A stretch of DNA of 64,000 bases, taken from NCBI GenBank assembly GCA_038254365.1, contig JBBSGI010000009.1, positions 1-64,000 on the forward strand, read 5' to 3'. Positions 16,930-24,694 of the stretch are shown here, one piece after another; within the stretch, counting starts at the first letter, position 1, and the number at the start of each line of letters is the position of its first letter. The notes beneath the pieces are model-generated. The model was not told where the DNA came from and searched no databases. It saw nothing but the letters and a program-made list of their open reading frames with translations. Position numbers and translations under genes: made by a program. The stretch comes from JAWWPG01 sp038254365. Its GTDB lineage: Bacteria; Actinomycetota; Actinomycetes; Propionibacteriales; Nocardioidaceae.

Positions 16930-16948
16930 GCATCACTCTACTTGATGC
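16930..16948. repeat. Inverted repeat upstream of the ABC exporter
   Basis: GCATCA (16930-16935) and TGATGC (16943-16948) are separated by seven bases. It sits 56 bases before the ABC start, in a plausible operator position. No regulator gene adjoins it. Confidence 0.4.
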
Positions 16949-16995
16949 CTCTGACAGTCGCGACGGGGTTTTTCGATTGTTACCGGGGCTCACGA

Positions 16996-17007
16996 TGTGG
17001 TACCACA
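16996..17007. repeat. Perfect 12-bp palindrome
   Basis: TGTGGTACCACA reads the same on both strands. It lies between the divergent ABC exporter and the DUF5302 gene, about 80 bases before the latter, and could bind a dimeric regulator. Confidence 0.45.
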
Positions 17008-17085
17008 GGAGATAGGGGTCTTCGAGCCCGGGCGCCTGGCGCCGGGGCCGGGGTATCGGGTCGGACGGCGGATGACGGAGGCGAG

Positions 17086-17310
17086 ATGGCAGACCAGAAG
17101 GACGTCGAGGCGACGACGGGCGACGACGCTGCGCACGCCGGTTCTGCCACCGATGCGGAGGAGACCCGGCGCAAGTTCCGCGAAGCACTGGAGCGCAAGC
17201 AGCAACGACACCACGCCACCGCAGAGGCGGCCGCGCGGGACGGCTCCGAGAAGTCACACGGCGCACCAGGCCCGACGAAGGGCCGCACGTTCCGCCGCAA
17301 GAGCGTATGA
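17086..17310 (+). CDS. DUF5302 family small protein
   Basis: The 74-residue hydrophilic protein matches the DUF5302 pattern: an acidic N-terminus, the central helix TRRKFREALERKQ, and a basic end GRTFRRKSV. The family is small, actinobacterial and uncharacterised. ATG at 17086 has GGAGG five bases upstream. The gene is divergent from the ABC exporter and convergent with the aminotransferase. Confidence 0.82.
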   Translation: MADQKDVEATTGDDAAHAGSATDAEETRRKFREALERKQQRHHATAEAAARDGSEKSHGAPGPTKGRTFRRKSV

Positions 17311-17320
17311 CGTCGCGCGC

Positions 17321-18394
17321 CTAGTGCTCGGCGCGCCAGGCCTTCGCTGCGCCCAGGAAGAGATCGTTCGCCTCGGGCTCTCCGACGGTGACCCGGACGC
17401 CGTCGCCGGCGAACGGCCGGACACTGACCCCGACCTCCTCGCAGGTGGCGGCGAACGCCGTGCTGTGTTCTCCCAGGGCCAGCCAGACGAAGTTGCCCTG
17501 GGCGTCGGGTACTGCCCAGCCCTGGTCGGTGAGCCCGGCGTGCACCCGGCTGCGTTCGACGACCAGCGACCTCACCCGCTCGAAGAGGGCTGCCTCCACA
17601 TCGAGTGAGGCGACGGCGGCCGCCTGGGCAATGGTGGAGACCCCGAACGGCAACGCGCACTTGCGGATGGCCTCGGCCACCGGCGCGGGGCCGAGTGCGT
17701 ACCCGACGCGCAAACCGGCAAGCCCGTAGGCCTTGGAGAAGGTCCTGAGCACGACGACATTGTCCCGACCGGCCGCCACCTCGAGCGCGTCAGGCGTATC
17801 CGGGTCGGTCACGAACTCGCCGTATGCCTCGTCGATCGCGACCAGCACGTGACCAGGCACCGCGTCCAGGAACGCCTCGAGCTCCGCGCGGTGGACCGAA
17901 GGTCCGGTCGGGTTGTTCGGACTGCAGACCACTGCGACCTTGGTGCGATCCGTGACGGCGGCGAGCATCCCGGGGAGGTCGTGGCGGGCATCGGGCCGGA
18001 GCGGAACCTGGACGTCCGCGGCGCCGGTCAGGCCAACCGCGATCGGGTAAGCCTCGAAGGAACGCCAAGCGTAGATGACCTCGTCGCCCCCCGCACAGCT
18101 CGCCTGCAACAGGTGGTAGAGCACGGCGACCGACCCTGCCCCGGAGGCCACCCGCTCGACCTCGATGTCGTAGCGCTTCGCGATCGCCGCGTGCAGCGCC
18201 GAGACACCCATGTCGGGGTAGCGGTTCATGGTGCGGACCGCTTCGGTTGCGCGCTCGATGACACCGGGCAGGGGCGGATATGGGTTCTCGTTGCTCGAGA
18301 GCTTGTAGGACTGGGCCAGTCCGCCGCTCGGCGGCCGGCCGGCCCGGTACGCCGGAATCGTCTCGAGCGCCTTCCGGAACCGCGGTGTCGTCAT
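17321..18394 (-). CDS. HisC-like aminotransferase (HisC2/Pat type)
   Basis: The 357-residue class I/II PLP aminotransferase has KLSSNENPYPPLP near the N-terminus, SPNNPTGP, IDEAYGEF, and the PLP lysine in FSKAYGLAGLRVGY. Relatives use histidinol phosphate or, in the Pat group, aromatic amino acids. A lone copy away from his genes favours the aromatic type. ATG at 18394 lies seven bases after TACAGT, suggesting a leaderless start; a GTG three codons earlier is the alternative. It is divergent from a DMT transporter. Confidence 0.85.
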   Translation of the reverse strand: MTTPRFRKALETIPAYRAGRPPSGGLAQSYKLSSNENPYPPLPGVIERATEAVRTMNRYPDMGVSALHAAIAKRYDIEVERVASGAGSVAVLYHLLQASCAGGDEVIYAWRSFEAYPIAVGLTGAADVQVPLRPDARHDLPGMLAAVTDRTKVAVVCSPNNPTGPSVHRAELEAFLDAVPGHVLVAIDEAYGEFVTDPDTPDALEVAAGRDNVVVLRTFSKAYGLAGLRVGYALGPAPVAEAIRKCALPFGVSTIAQAAAVASLDVEAALFERVRSLVVERSRVHAGLTDQGWAVPDAQGNFVWLALGEHSTAFAATCEEVGVSVRPFAGDGVRVTVGEPEANDLFLGAAKAWRAEH

Positions 18395-18401
18395 GGCCTT
18401 C

Positions 18402-18407
18402 ACTGTA
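18402..18407 (-). promoter_or_regulatory. -10 element for the aminotransferase (leaderless)
   Basis: On the minus strand TACAGT is followed by seven bases and the ATG at 18394. Confidence 0.45.
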
Positions 18408-18469
18408 GACAGCGGCTGGCTGGCCGGGTGACGGTCTCAGCCGAAACCGCTCACCGGCTCGGGGCATCG

Positions 18470-18475
18470 TAGGGT
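18470..18475 (+). promoter_or_regulatory. -10 element for the second DMT gene (leaderless)
   Basis: TAGGGT is six bases before the ATG at 18482. Confidence 0.45.
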
Positions 18476-18481
18476 CAACCA

Positions 18482-19438
18482 ATGGCAGCCGGTCGCGACG
18501 TCCGCCGCGGCTCTCTGCTCGTGGTGGTCGGGGCGGTGCTGTTCTCGATCAACGCCGGGGTCTCTCGCGTCATCCAGACCGCGGGCGTCGCCTCGACGAC
18601 GCTCACGACGGTACGCTGCACCGGCACGGCGCTCGTCCTGTCGACCGTCGTCCTGGCCCGGGGTGAGCGGCTGCGGTTGCCCCGCGGCGGTCGGGAGGTC
18701 GCCCGCGTCATCGGCTTCGGCATCACCGGAGTGGCGCTGGTCCAATGGTTCTACTTCGTGGCGATCGACCGACTGCCCGTCGGGATCGCGCTGTTGCTGC
18801 AGTTCACCGCGCCGGTGCTGGTCGCGCTCTTCGTGTGGATCGGCTACCGCGAACCGGTCCGCAGCCGGATCTGGCTGGGGCTCGCTCTCTCACTCGGTGG
18901 CTTGGCGCTGGTGGCCGAGGTGTGGTCCGGACTCGTGCTCGACGGGCTTGGTGTGCTCGCCGGATTCGGTGCGGCGGCTGCGCTGGCGACCTACTTCCTC
19001 ATCGGCGAACGGAGCGTCAGCGGGGCGTCGCCACTCCACGTGATCACGGAGGCGTTCATCGTGGCTGCGGCGTTCTGGAACCTGGTGTCGCCGCTCCCGC
19101 GCTTGTTCCACACCGACCTCACCACACCGACCACCCTGGTCGGCAGCCTGGGTGGGGTGCAGCTGCCGATCTGGTTGCTGTTGTGCTGGCTGGTGCTGCT
19201 CGGGACCGTCGTACCCTTCATCGCCGAGCTGACCGCATTGCAGCTCCTCACGGCGACCGAGGTCGGCCTCGTCGGGATGTTGGAGCCGGTCGGCGCCACC
19301 GTCGTCGGATGGGCCTGGTTCCGGGAGACGCTTTCGGTCGTCCAGCTGCTGGGGATGGTCGCCATCCTGGCCGGCATCGCGGTGGCGCAGACCGCGCGGG
19401 TCACCCGCCGGTCTCCGGACGTCGTACCCGGCGTCTGA
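18482..19438 (+). CDS. EamA/DMT-family transporter
   Basis: The 318-residue protein has ten hydrophobic segments in two EamA repeats, with markers such as LLLQFTAPVLVALF and TATEVGLVGMLEPVGATVVGWAW. It resembles RhtA-type exporters of threonine or other amino acids, but the substrate is not determinable. The start codon is leaderless by spacing. Its neighbour, the divergent aminotransferase, could share a physiological link to amino acid overflow; this is inference only. Confidence 0.86.
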   Translation: MAAGRDVRRGSLLVVVGAVLFSINAGVSRVIQTAGVASTTLTTVRCTGTALVLSTVVLARGERLRLPRGGREVARVIGFGITGVALVQWFYFVAIDRLPVGIALLLQFTAPVLVALFVWIGYREPVRSRIWLGLALSLGGLALVAEVWSGLVLDGLGVLAGFGAAAALATYFLIGERSVSGASPLHVITEAFIVAAAFWNLVSPLPRLFHTDLTTPTTLVGSLGGVQLPIWLLLCWLVLLGTVVPFIAELTALQLLTATEVGLVGMLEPVGATVVGWAWFRETLSVVQLLGMVAILAGIAVAQTARVTRRSPDVVPGV

Positions 19439-19486
19439 CCAGAGCTGCTGCTGGACGCGGCGTCCCGGCGGCTCCAGGGCGGGTGT

Positions 19487-20149
19487 TCAGGCGAGCTGCA
19501 TCCGGCCACCAGGCACGTGGCGGAGGTCGCGTCCGACCAGGATGTCCAGGGGGTTCGTCAGGCACCGGACGGACCCGCCGCCCTTGTGGAACTCGGACAC
19601 GTCGACGATCTCGACCTCGAGGCCGCGGCTCTCCAGCTGGGCGGCCACCCGGTCCGGACAGGCCGGCATCACCACGGTGTGTCCCACCACGACCGAGTTG
19701 GCACAGAAGGTGAGCGCCTCGGACTCGGTAAGCACGACGGGGTCCGGCACCAGTGCCAACAGCGCCTCGGCGCTTACCTCGTCGAACGCGTCAGGACAGA
19801 CCAGGGCCGACGTAGTGTCGAGCGGGCAGAAGGCCAGGTCGAGGTGGTACATGCGCGGATGGGTCATCCGGAGGCCGCGGACTGCGATGCCGAAGTCGGC
19901 GGCCAGGTGCTTGAGGGCGAGCTCCTCCGTGCGGGGCCCGTAGCCCACCACGAGCTCGCCGGCGAACGGGAAGGCGTCTCCGGCTTCCAGATGCGCCCCG
20001 ACGCCACCATGGCCGACGACCACCGGCGTAAAGCCGGCAGCGGCGAACCAGACCCGAGCGGTCTCCGTCTCCATGCGGCGCTCCGGGAACCGCATGTGGG
20101 ACAACGCCACGCGCCCACCACTGGCGTCGGTGAGCGCCAGCCCGCGGTT
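19487..20149 (-). pseudogene. 5'-truncated dimethylarginine dimethylaminohydrolase (ddaH)
   Basis: The frame encodes about 220 residues of an amidinotransferase-fold DDAH. These include the NRGLAL strand, FPERR, the catalytic-histidine region YHLDLAFCPLD, and the nucleophilic Cys in GGGSVRC. The normal first 70-odd residues are absent. Upstream of Asn at 20149 the frame continues open but shows no DDAH sequence and is antisense to a GntR remnant. No credible start codon exists before the conserved part. The catalytic C-terminal residues are intact, so the break may be recent. Confidence 0.7.
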
Positions 20150-20166
20150 CGAGTGCCGAACCGCGG
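20142..20166. repeat. Perfect inverted repeat at the ddaH/gntR joint
   Basis: CCGCGGTTCG (20142-20151) and CGAACCGCGG (20157-20166) flank five bases. Both truncated genes read NRG through this palindrome, and homology to each stops inside it. This suggests a deletion or fold-back joint formed at short inverted homology. Confidence 0.6.
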
Positions 20167-20629
20167 AGTCGCGGTCAAGGAGCTGTCCCCCCAGGACGTC
20201 TCCGACATCAGTCTGGCCCGAGTGTCGCTCGAGCTTTCCGGGGTGCGCCGATGGCCCGATGCCTCGCAGCTCGAGCGGGCGACGGTGCGATCCGCGGTCG
20301 ACCGCTATGCCGCGCTGGCTCGTCGTACCAAGGATTCGGGGGTTCTCACACAGGCCCACCTGCAGATCCACCGGGCGCTCGTCGCGCTGACCGGCAGTGC
20401 ACGCCTGGTCGCAGCCGCGGACGCCTACAGCGCCGAGCTGAGGCTGGGGCTAGCCCACCTGGATCGCATTCGAGCCAATATCGCCGAGCAGGTCGAGAGT
20501 CACCGCCGACTTCTCGACCTGCTGGAGGCCGACGACATCGAGGCGACGGTCGCCGAGCTGGCGCGACACCTCGCCGTCGCCGAAGGGTCGCTCCGCAGCG
20601 CCATCAGGCATGGGACGATCGAGCCATGA
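20153..20629 (+). pseudogene. GntR-family regulator lacking its DNA-binding domain
   Basis: From VPNRGVAVKELSPQD onward the frame matches the wing end and FCD ligand-binding domain of FadR-type GntR regulators (about 158 residues, with QAHLQIHRALVALTGS and a terminal H-rich helix RHLAVAEGSL). The winged helix-turn-helix that should precede it is missing. The upstream frame is only antisense to ddaH. Without that domain it cannot bind DNA as a normal GntR. The stop overlaps the start of the next gene (ATGA). Confidence 0.7.
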
Positions 20630-21036
20630 AGGCCTGGGTCGTCCGCGTCGTCATCAACGCCTGCGCTCTCGCGATCGCCGCCTGGTTGTTCACGGGCATC
20701 ATGGTCAACGGCGCGTCCAGCCAGGACCGGCTGCTGACTCTGCTGCTGGTGGCGCTTCTCTTCGGTGTGGTCAACGAGTTCGTCCGCCCAGTCGTGGCGC
20801 TACTGTCGCTCCCCCTCTATCTGCTGACGCTGGGCCTGTTCTACTTCGTCGTCAACGCGTTGATGCTCTGGCTGACCAGCTGGCTCGCGGACGTCGTCGG
20901 CCTCGGGTTCCGGGTACGAGGCTTCTGGACCGCGATCTTCGGGGCCATCGTCATCTCGCTCGTGTGTTGGATCATGGGGATGATCCTGCCGGCTCAGAGG
21001 ACCCCAGCCTGGCGTAGAGCCATCAGTTGGCGCTGA
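20626..21036 (+). CDS. Small four-helix membrane protein (phage holin 4 / YvlD-like)
   Basis: The 136-residue protein has four membrane segments and the conserved NEFVRPVVALLSLPLYLLTLGLF core of the mycobacterial-type phage-holin-4 (DUF360) family. The family is chromosomal and not evidence of a prophage; its role is unknown. The ATG overlaps the TGA of the GntR remnant. The following phosphatase starts within ten bases. Confidence 0.83.
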   Translation: MKAWVVRVVINACALAIAAWLFTGIMVNGASSQDRLLTLLLVALLFGVVNEFVRPVVALLSLPLYLLTLGLFYFVVNALMLWLTSWLADVVGLGFRVRGFWTAIFGAIVISLVCWIMGMILPAQRTPAWRRAISWR

Positions 21037-21041
21037 CCACG

Positions 21042-21557
21042 GTGAGAACCCGGCTTCCGCCGCCGCGGGTATCCGACGGCTCGACGTACTCGATCGCCCT
21101 CGTCTGCCTCGGGAACATCTGCCGCTCACCCATCGCGCACATCGTGCTCGAGCGGAAGCTGGTGGGCGCCGCGACGGGTCGGCGGGTCGTCGTGGAGAGC
21201 TCGGGCACCGGAGACTGGCACGTCGGCGAACCGATGGACCGCAGGGCGGCGTCGACCCTGACGACGGCCGGGTACGACCCGTCGATGCACCGCGCCCGCC
21301 AGGTTGACGACGCCATCTTCGCGCGCAACGACGCGATCCTGGTGATGGACGATACGAACCTCAGCGACCTGCGGGCGCTCGCCCCGAACGCGGCCGACCA
21401 CGACCGGGTGCTCCTGTTCCGTGCGTTCGACCCGACCGCCGGCGAGGATCTGAACGTCCCCGACCCTTGGTACGGCGGGCAGGGAGGTTTCGACGAGGTG
21501 CTGAAGATCGTGGAGCGAGCCACTACCGCGCTGGTCGACGCCCTCGAACAGGGTTAG
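21042..21557 (+). CDS. Low-molecular-weight protein-tyrosine phosphatase
   Basis: The 171-residue cytoplasmic enzyme has the P-loop VCLGNICRSPIA (C-x5-R) near residue 22-33 and the general-acid loop PDPWYGG near residue 143. It dephosphorylates protein tyrosine. The catalytic Cys follows an N-terminal tail of about 20 residues. GTG at 21042 lies just after the stop of the membrane-protein gene; a TTG at 21027 is an alternative start. Confidence 0.9.
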   Translation: MRTRLPPPRVSDGSTYSIALVCLGNICRSPIAHIVLERKLVGAATGRRVVVESSGTGDWHVGEPMDRRAASTLTTAGYDPSMHRARQVDDAIFARNDAILVMDDTNLSDLRALAPNAADHDRVLLFRAFDPTAGEDLNVPDPWYGGQGGFDEVLKIVERATTALVDALEQG

Positions 21558-21581
21558 GTGGATTCACCCGCGGATGCGCCG

Positions 21582-21587
21582 TACCTT
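21582..21587 (+). promoter_or_regulatory. -10 element for the fructosamine kinase gene (leaderless)
   Basis: TACCTT is six bases before the ATG at 21594, which helps choose that start over the GTG at 21558. Confidence 0.45.
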
Positions 21588-21593
21588 CGACAC

Positions 21594-22478
21594 ATGGCAC
21601 GCATGGGCGGCATCGCCGGCCTGGTGGAGGCACTGCTCGGCACCGCCGTGGTCGCGACCACACCCGTCGCCGGTGGCGATGTGTGCAACGCCGCCCGGGT
21701 TCGGTTGAGCGACGGACGCAACGCCTTCGTGAAGACCAGACCTCACGCCCCTGCCGACTTTTTCGCGGTCGAAGCCGCGGGGCTGCGCTGGCTCGCCGAG
21801 GCCGAGGGTGGGGCCCGAGTGCCCGACGTTCTCGCCGAGTCGGAGGACTGCTTGGTGCTCTCCTGGGTCGAGTCCGGCCGTCCGAGTGCCGACATCGTCG
21901 AGGGGTTCGCGCGCCGATTGGCGGTCACGCACGCACACGGGCCTGCCGCCTTCGGTGCCGACCGCGCGGGTTACCTCGGGGTCGCTCCGTTGGCGAACAC
22001 CGCTGCGGATACTTGGCCCGAGTTCTTCGCGACCCGGCGGGTGCTCCCCTACCTCCGGGTGGCCCGAGACCGCGGCGCGATCGGCACCGACGACGCGGCG
22101 ACCGTGGATGAGGTGATCGCGAGGATCGACGAGCTCGCGGGACCGGCGGAACCGCCGAGCCGAATCCACGGAGACCTCTGGAGTGCCAACGTGGTGTGGA
22201 GCGCGGACGGTCAAGGCGTGCTGGTCGACCCCGCCGCTCACGGAGGTCATCGCGAGACCGACCTGGCGATGCTGACGCTCTTCGGGGCACCGCACCTCGC
22301 ACGGTTGGTGGATGCGTACCACGAGGCCCATCCGCTGAGCGAAGGCTGGCGCGACCGCGTGCCGCTGCACCAGCTGCATCCGCTGCTGGTGCACGCCGCC
22401 GTGTTCGGCGGCTCGTACGGAGCCCGCGCTGGCGACGCGGCTCGGACGCTGCTCTCGGCCGGCGAGGGAACCGCATGA
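21594..22478 (+). CDS. Fructosamine kinase family protein
   Basis: The 294-residue kinase-fold protein matches the fructosamine/ketosamine-3-kinase family. It has a Lys in AFVKTRP, the catalytic loop RIHGDLWSANVVW, and DPAAHGGHRETDLAML for metal and substrate. These enzymes phosphorylate sugars attached to protein amines and so help reverse glycation. The gene follows the tyrosine phosphatase closely. A longer start (GTG 21558) is possible, but the -10 element supports ATG 21594. Confidence 0.88.
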   Translation: MARMGGIAGLVEALLGTAVVATTPVAGGDVCNAARVRLSDGRNAFVKTRPHAPADFFAVEAAGLRWLAEAEGGARVPDVLAESEDCLVLSWVESGRPSADIVEGFARRLAVTHAHGPAAFGADRAGYLGVAPLANTAADTWPEFFATRRVLPYLRVARDRGAIGTDDAATVDEVIARIDELAGPAEPPSRIHGDLWSANVVWSADGQGVLVDPAAHGGHRETDLAMLTLFGAPHLARLVDAYHEAHPLSEGWRDRVPLHQLHPLLVHAAVFGGSYGARAGDAARTLLSAGEGTA

Positions 22479-22503
22479 CCACCGGGCCGGGGCCGACGTC
22501 AGC

Positions 22504-22522
22504 TCTCAGGCGTGTCTCAGAT
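22504..22522 (+). promoter_or_regulatory. MprA-type direct-repeat box upstream of the response regulator
   Basis: TCTCAGG (22504-22510) and TCTCAGA (22515-22521) are direct repeats with an 11-base period. This fits the described MprA site of two 8-bp repeats separated by 3 bp. The same arrangement precedes the protease gene at 24664, so the regulator probably controls both itself and the protease. Confidence 0.6.
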
Positions 22523-22543
22523 CTGCGTGGCAGCCTTTCTCCC

Positions 22544-23236
22544 ATGCGCATTCTTGTCGTGGACGACGACCGCGCCGTCCGCGACTCCCTCCGTCGTTCC
22601 CTCGAGTACAACGGATATGAGGTGGCCGTCGCCAACGACGGAGTGGAGGCGCTGGCCCGCATCAACGGGCTGGCGCCCGACGCCCTGATCGTCGACGTGA
22701 TGATGCCCCGACTCGACGGCATCGAGACGACGAAGGCACTGCGCGCGGCGGGCAACGACCTGCCGATCCTGGTACTCACCGCGCGGGACTCCGTCGACGA
22801 CCGGGTGGACGGGCTGGACGCCGGCGCCGACGACTACCTGGCCAAACCGTTCGCGCTGGACGAGCTCCTCGCGCGGGTCCGTGCGATGTTACGGCGGCGC
22901 AACCTCGGCGCCCCCGCCGGCCTGGACGAGGCGCCGCTGACGTTCGCCGACCTGACCATGAACACGGTCACCCGAGAGGTCGACCGGGCCGGGCGATCCA
23001 TCACGTTCACCCGTACCGAGTGGGACCTGCTTGAGCTGTTCATGCGCCGGCCCAAGCGGGTCCTCGAGCGCTCCTTCATCCTCGAGGAGGTCTGGGGCTA
23101 TGACTTCCCCACGACGGCCAACTCGCTTGAGGTGTATGTCGGCTACGTCCGCCGCAAAACAGAGGCGGAGGGGGAGACCAGGCTGCTGCACACCGTGCGC
23201 GGGGTCGGATACGTCCTGCGGGAGACGCCCCCGTGA
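22544..23236 (+). CDS. mprA: MprA-like OmpR-family response regulator
   Basis: The 230-residue protein has a receiver domain, with acidic residues VVDDDRA, the phospho-acceptor Asp in LIVDVMMPRLDG near residue 48, and Lys in LAKPF near 103. A winged-helix DNA-binding domain follows (FTRTEWDLLELFMRRP to TVRGVGYVLRE). Its length and neighbours match the mycobacterial envelope-stress regulator MprA. The histidine kinase starts inside its stop codon (GTGA). Paired TCTCAG repeats 23-40 bases upstream suggest autoregulation. Confidence 0.9.
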   Translation: MRILVVDDDRAVRDSLRRSLEYNGYEVAVANDGVEALARINGLAPDALIVDVMMPRLDGIETTKALRAAGNDLPILVLTARDSVDDRVDGLDAGADDYLAKPFALDELLARVRAMLRRRNLGAPAGLDEAPLTFADLTMNTVTREVDRAGRSITFTRTEWDLLELFMRRPKRVLERSFILEEVWGYDFPTTANSLEVYVGYVRRKTEAEGETRLLHTVRGVGYVLRETPP

Positions 23237-24657
23237 AACGGATGTCGCTGGCCGCCAGGATCTCGCTCCTGGCAGCCTGCGCCGTCGGTATCGCGGTCGC
23301 GGTAGCGAGTCTTGCTGCCTACCTGACCCTGCGGTCCCAGCTGCACGACCGGCTCGACAACTCGCTCCTCGACCGGGCCAACCTGGCCAGCCGCTCGGAC
23401 CTGATCGCCCGGGCGCTGCCGGCGGGGATCACCGAGGAGGTCCTGCATGCAGCGGACGTGCAGTTCTACGTCATCTCGGCGGACGGCGACGTGGGAGCGT
23501 TCGCCGGAGAGGGTGACGTCCGACCGGTCTCCCAGGCCGAGAAGCTGGTCGCCGCCGGCCGGCTCAGCCACACGTTCCGGACGATCAACGAGAACGGTGT
23601 CGACTACCGCGCGGTGACGGTGACCACCCAGCGGCCCAACCACGCCCTGATGTTCACCCAGTCGACGGAGTCCATCGAGAACACGATCGACCGGGTGGGC
23701 CTGGTTCTGCTCCTGGTCGGCGGCGGCGGGATCATCGCAGCGGGTGTGATAGGGCTTGCCGTGGCGAGGTCGGCGCTGCGCCCGGTTCGCCAGCTCAGCG
23801 AGGCCGCCGAGCACATCGCCCGGACCGAGGAGCTGAACCCGATCCCGGTCACCGGCGACGACGAGCTGGCCAGCCTTGCCGCGTCGTTCAACGACATGCT
23901 CGGCGCGTTGCAGGGCTCGCGGGACCGTCAGCGCCGGCTGGTCGCCGACGCCGGACACGAGCTGCGCACCCCGTTGACCAGCCTGCGGACGAACCTCGAG
24001 CTGCTCGCCCAGGCCGACAAGCGGGGCGGCATGGCGCTCAGCTCTCGGCAGGAGATCTTCGCGGACGTCACGGCGCAGGTCGAGGAGCTCTCGACGCTGG
24101 TCGGGGACCTCGTGGAGCTGGCCCGCGACGAGCCGCTGTCGCGCACGCCCGAGCCGCTCGACCTCGCCGACATCGTGGCGCGGGCCGCCGACCGGGTGCG
24201 CCGGCGCGCCCCGTCGGTAGCCTTCGACATCCGGGTGTCCACCTGGTGGGCCGTCGGGGAGGCCCAGATCCTCGAGCGGGCAGTCACGAACCTGCTCGAC
24301 AACGCAGCCAAGTGGAGCCCGGCGGGCGGCACGGTCGGCATCACTCTCGCGGGCGGTGAGCTCACCGTGACCGATGAGGGCCCCGGCGTCGCGGAGGCCG
24401 ACATGCCGCTGATCTTCGAGCGCTTCTACCGGGCCTCCGACGCCCGTATGATGCCCGGCTCGGGGCTCGGCCTCTCCATCGTTCGGCAGGCCGCCGAACG
24501 GCACGGCGGGTCGGTGAGGGCAGTCAACCGTCATCCCCGGGGCGCTGCCTTCACGATGGTGATCCCGGGCTCCCCGGGTTGGCCACCGCCAGCCGAGAGG
24601 CCGCTCCCAACCCGCCCTGTGCAGCAGCAGCCGGGCGCGATTCACATGAAGCTCTGA
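23233..24657 (+). CDS. mprB: MprB-like sensor histidine kinase
   Basis: The 474-residue membrane kinase has two transmembrane segments (about residues 10-32 and 155-178) enclosing an extracellular sensor. A HAMP domain (ARSALRPVRQLSEAAEHIA) follows, then the phosphorylated-His box ADAGHELRTPLTSLR near residue 240. The ATPase motifs are NLLDNAAKWSPAGG, DEGPGV and GSGLGLSIV. It would phosphorylate the adjacent regulator in response to envelope stress. A Pro-rich tail of about 30 residues follows the ATPase domain. Confidence 0.9.
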   Translation: MKRMSLAARISLLAACAVGIAVAVASLAAYLTLRSQLHDRLDNSLLDRANLASRSDLIARALPAGITEEVLHAADVQFYVISADGDVGAFAGEGDVRPVSQAEKLVAAGRLSHTFRTINENGVDYRAVTVTTQRPNHALMFTQSTESIENTIDRVGLVLLLVGGGGIIAAGVIGLAVARSALRPVRQLSEAAEHIARTEELNPIPVTGDDELASLAASFNDMLGALQGSRDRQRRLVADAGHELRTPLTSLRTNLELLAQADKRGGMALSSRQEIFADVTAQVEELSTLVGDLVELARDEPLSRTPEPLDLADIVARAADRVRRRAPSVAFDIRVSTWWAVGEAQILERAVTNLLDNAAKWSPAGGTVGITLAGGELTVTDEGPGVAEADMPLIFERFYRASDARMMPGSGLGLSIVRQAAERHGGSVRAVNRHPRGAAFTMVIPGSPGWPPPAERPLPTRPVQQQPGAIHMKL

Positions 24658-24663
24658 GGTACG

Positions 24664-24682
24664 TCTCAGGGCTTCCTCAGCC
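24664..24682 (+). promoter_or_regulatory. MprA-type direct-repeat box upstream of the protease
   Basis: TCTCAGG (24664-24670) and CCTCAGC (24675-24681) repeat with the same 11-base period as the box before mprA. It lies 14-31 bases before the protease start. Confidence 0.58.
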
Positions 24683-24694
24683 AGTCTCGCAAGG

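Noticed and set aside
20626..21036. Holin-like name suggesting a prophage
   Set aside because: The family is a common chromosomal four-helix protein, and no phage structural, lysis or integrase genes are nearby.
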